A stretch of DNA of 64,000 nt from assembly GCF_003308995.1 (NCBI RefSeq), contig NZ_QFFJ01000001.1, positions 2,294,001-2,358,000 on the forward strand, read 5' to 3'. Position 1 is the stretch's first letter. Each line of letters starts with the position of its first letter. The notes under the pieces are model-generated. The model saw nothing but the letters and a program-made list of their open reading frames with translations. It was not told the DNA's origin and searched no databases. This DNA is from Chitinophaga flava (lineage in GTDB: Bacteria; Bacteroidota; Bacteroidia; Chitinophagales; Chitinophagaceae). The translations under genes and the position numbers were made by a program. Shown here piece after piece: positions 62,127-64,000 of this stretch.

Positions 62127-63788
62127 ATGAAACAGGTATTAACATTATTAAGTCTTTGCCTGCTCTTTTGGTGCGGCTGCAAAAAAGTAGATGATCACGC
62201 AGCCCAGGTGGCAGATCAACCGTGGTTCTCTGAGCAATATACCCAGTTCACTGGTAGCCGTCTCGCGCCCATCAACTGGACTTACCCTTCTTCTCTTATT
62301 GTTGGCGATACGGCCACGCTGGTAGGAAAATTATTCCCAACCCGTACCGGCACTGTAATCAGCGTAGGTAATGTGCCCATCAAAATAATAGATACAGCAC
62401 AGCTGACACCACGATACACAACTTACAGCGAGCAAGGGCAAATCGATGCCGTACGCTTTGTGGTAACCCGTGAAATGGGTGCCGGCGACAACAGACCTGT
62501 TACAGTCACTGCTAATGGTGTTACCGTTTATGGTCCTTCTGTAAGCATCAAACTGATAGGTGGCAGCAGCCTGCGCACGGATACTACGCTATGGGTAGAT
62601 CAGCTTGCGCAATGGACACCGGACAACCTGAGTGATTATCAGAAAAAAAATTACAATCTTATCCGTTCAGTCCATACAGACATGTTCGGTAATATTTACT
62701 TTGACAATCAATTATCTATCCAATCGTTCCGTAACGGCAACTTTACCACCATTCTCAAAGCCGGAGACGCTTTAAAGGACAGTAAAAACAGTAGCTTCAG
62801 CATAAAATACATACTGGGTAGTACCATTACCTTTACCGGAGATGTATTATACTTCACCACAGAAACAACTGAAGATGTTCCGGAAGCCGCACAAAACTAT
62901 ATCTTCCGTTTGTGCAAAATGGATCTGGCCAGCAAGACTATAACTACCATCAACCGCACATTGGTAACCCAAAACGCCACCACTGCCGAAACCAACACCA
63001 TACTGCAGGGAGAGATATCCCAACTAAAAATAGTGGCGATGCGTCTGAATACAGATGTTAATAACAATCTTTATTACACCAATTATTATGCACCTGAAGT
63101 AGCTTCCGGAAACCATGCCAGATGGTATAACTATGTAGGCGGAAACTTCAGCGGACAAGTTGGCCAGGAACCAATCAATGGTATTATAATGGTGTCTAAA
63201 ATGGACCCTGCCGGGCAGGTACGGGGTATAATGAGCTGGAAGCAATGGTTCCCCTCTATTGGCATTCCGGTATCCACCGGCTATTATTCGCTTGATCCAA
63301 GCGGCAAATTCCTGTATGGATACTATTCCTCTAACTGGATTTCCTATAATGGTATTCAGTATAATATTCCTGAAGACGACCAGGGTGTAACCCTGAAATC
63401 CAACCAAACTCAATTTGCATATCACTCCTATGAAACCAATCCCGAATACAAGATGACCGGAACGTTTGCCGCATTTGGTGTGAGCCCGGCTAGTACGGTG
63501 TTAAACAACAATATACAGCTGGCAAATGGTACTACCCTGATAAGACAAAGCCACATACTTGAGTGCTACGATATTCCTTCCCAAAGCACCTATACTTATG
63601 CAGGTGTGGAAGCAGGAATAAATCAAACGATAAGTGAGCAGAATCAAACAACCGGATTAGCCAAATGGGTTGACTTTTCAGGGGTATCACTCATTGGTCA
63701 GGATAAAAGTGGGGCATTGTATTTTTTCCGCGGAAACAAAGCAGACAATCCGCCCATCTTCTACAAACTCTACCCTAAAAAACAATAA
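62127..63788 (+). CDS. Large outer-membrane lipoprotein of the right cassette
   Basis: A 553-residue lipoprotein with lipobox LLFWCGCKKV (Cys18). The IPT/TIG-like N-terminal unit (SSLIVGDTATLVGKLF, ISVGNVPIKII) and the blade-like later part (MFGNIYFDNQ, YIFRLCKMDLASKTITTINRTLVT, NNNLYYTNYY) parallel its paralog at 43759-45465. A terminator follows 11 nt after the stop. Ligand binding at the cell surface for the receptor is a reasonable inference; no enzymatic motif is seen. Confidence 0.78.
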   Translation: MKQVLTLLSLCLLFWCGCKKVDDHAAQVADQPWFSEQYTQFTGSRLAPINWTYPSSLIVGDTATLVGKLFPTRTGTVISVGNVPIKIIDTAQLTPRYTTYSEQGQIDAVRFVVTREMGAGDNRPVTVTANGVTVYGPSVSIKLIGGSSLRTDTTLWVDQLAQWTPDNLSDYQKKNYNLIRSVHTDMFGNIYFDNQLSIQSFRNGNFTTILKAGDALKDSKNSSFSIKYILGSTITFTGDVLYFTTETTEDVPEAAQNYIFRLCKMDLASKTITTINRTLVTQNATTAETNTILQGEISQLKIVAMRLNTDVNNNLYYTNYYAPEVASGNHARWYNYVGGNFSGQVGQEPINGIIMVSKMDPAGQVRGIMSWKQWFPSIGIPVSTGYYSLDPSGKFLYGYYSSNWISYNGIQYNIPEDDQGVTLKSNQTQFAYHSYETNPEYKMTGTFAAFGVSPASTVLNNNIQLANGTTLIRQSHILECYDIPSQSTYTYAGVEAGINQTISEQNQTTGLAKWVDFSGVSLIGQDKSGALYFFRGNKADNPPIFYKLYPKKQ

Positions 63789-63799
63789 AACAACAACAG

Positions 63800-63829
63800 A
63801 GGGCTGACCATTGGTCAGCCCTGTTTTTC
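63800..63829 (+). terminator. Terminator of the right signalling cassette
   Basis: AGGGCTGACC pairs with GGTCAGCCCT across a 3-nt loop and is followed by GTTTTTCTG. Confidence 0.88.
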
Positions 63830-64000
63830 TGTATGCACCTGCTGTCCGCAACCCCGCCAACCATCGCTAAACTGACGAAAAGCTGCGCGCATCAATAATA
63901 CATTCATACCGATAAAGAGTACAATAACAAGTATCGCAGCCACTTTGGAGATATTCGCCAATACCCGCTTCCGGGAGAAACCACCAAAGATATAACCGAT
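63815..64000 (-). CDS. Unidentified membrane protein, 3' end only
   Basis: Reading from the right window edge on the minus strand, a frame is open for 61 codons and stops with TGA at 63815-63817, inside the terminator hairpin. It contains one strong transmembrane helix (VAAILVIVLFIGMNVLLM) preceded by a basic segment (FSRKRVLANISK) and followed by a polar tail. It looks like the C-terminal end of an inner-membrane protein. The rest of the gene lies outside the window and no family was recognised. Confidence 0.5.
   Translation of the reverse strand: MGYIFGGFSRKRVLANISKVAAILVIVLFIGMNVLLMRAAFRQFSDGWRGCGQQVHTEKQG

Overview
The window looks like a chromosomal segment of a Bacteroidota bacterium, most likely a Chitinophaga-like member of the Chitinophagaceae. 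Evidence: several TTTG-N17-19-TAnnTTTG promoters, almost no Shine-Dalgarno sequences, a PorT-type type IX secretion (T9SS) protein, a C-terminal T9SS sorting domain, ECF sigma/FecR/TonB-receptor cassettes, Bacteroidota-type RHS proteins and a subtype-iii-like T6SS tube protein. No IS element, integrase, CRISPR array or rRNA was recognised.

Layout. 1-16.4 kb is mainly housekeeping: the 3' end of a pyruvate dehydrogenase E2 gene, a GbsR/MarR-type regulator, a TIGR01777 epimerase-like protein, a CoA-binding protein, a YkuK-like protein, engB, the overlapping pair ubiE/menG-porT, dihydroorotase, a short MutS-like ATPase, a FAD monooxygenase, a YifB/ComM ATPase, an EF-G paralog without the usual catalytic His, an ABC exporter and a DUF983 membrane protein. 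16.9-23.2 kb is an orphan T6SS cassette: Hcp (TssD), VgrG, a 1073-residue PAAR-like effector carrying a lysozyme-like and an M23 peptidase domain, then two overlapping small lipoprotein genes that are immunity candidates. 23.2-30.8 kb (minus strand) holds a TonB receptor with a small His/Cys-rich membrane protein, a DUF1800-DUF1501 pair whose DUF1501 member carries a T9SS tail, and a thiolase.

30.9-43.0 kb starts with tRNA-Lys(CTT) and an 0.8-kb AT-rich gene-free stretch, followed by a two-gene RHS locus (1765 and 1357 residues). The second RHS protein ends in an unrecognised C-terminal toxin-like domain and its gene overlaps a SUKH (SMI1/KNR4) immunity gene. A lone PD-(D/E)XK nuclease-like gene converges on this locus.

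43.7-63.8 kb is dominated by two mirror-image, paralogous cassettes. Each consists of an ECF sigma gene diverging from a FecR anti-sigma, STN-type TonB receptor, DUF4397-like lipoprotein and large lipoprotein operon. The sigma genes face each other across 51.5-56.1 kb, which carries a frameshifted pseudogene, a Ca2+/H+ antiporter, a small membrane protein, an exported alpha/beta hydrolase and a WXXGXW-repeat protein. Each receptor probably senses a ligand and signals through FecR to its sigma factor.

Recurrent themes are contact-dependent antagonism (T6SS and RHS/SUKH), cell-surface signalling and uptake, and probable leaderless transcription: at three genes the -7 box ends exactly 5 nt before the start codon.
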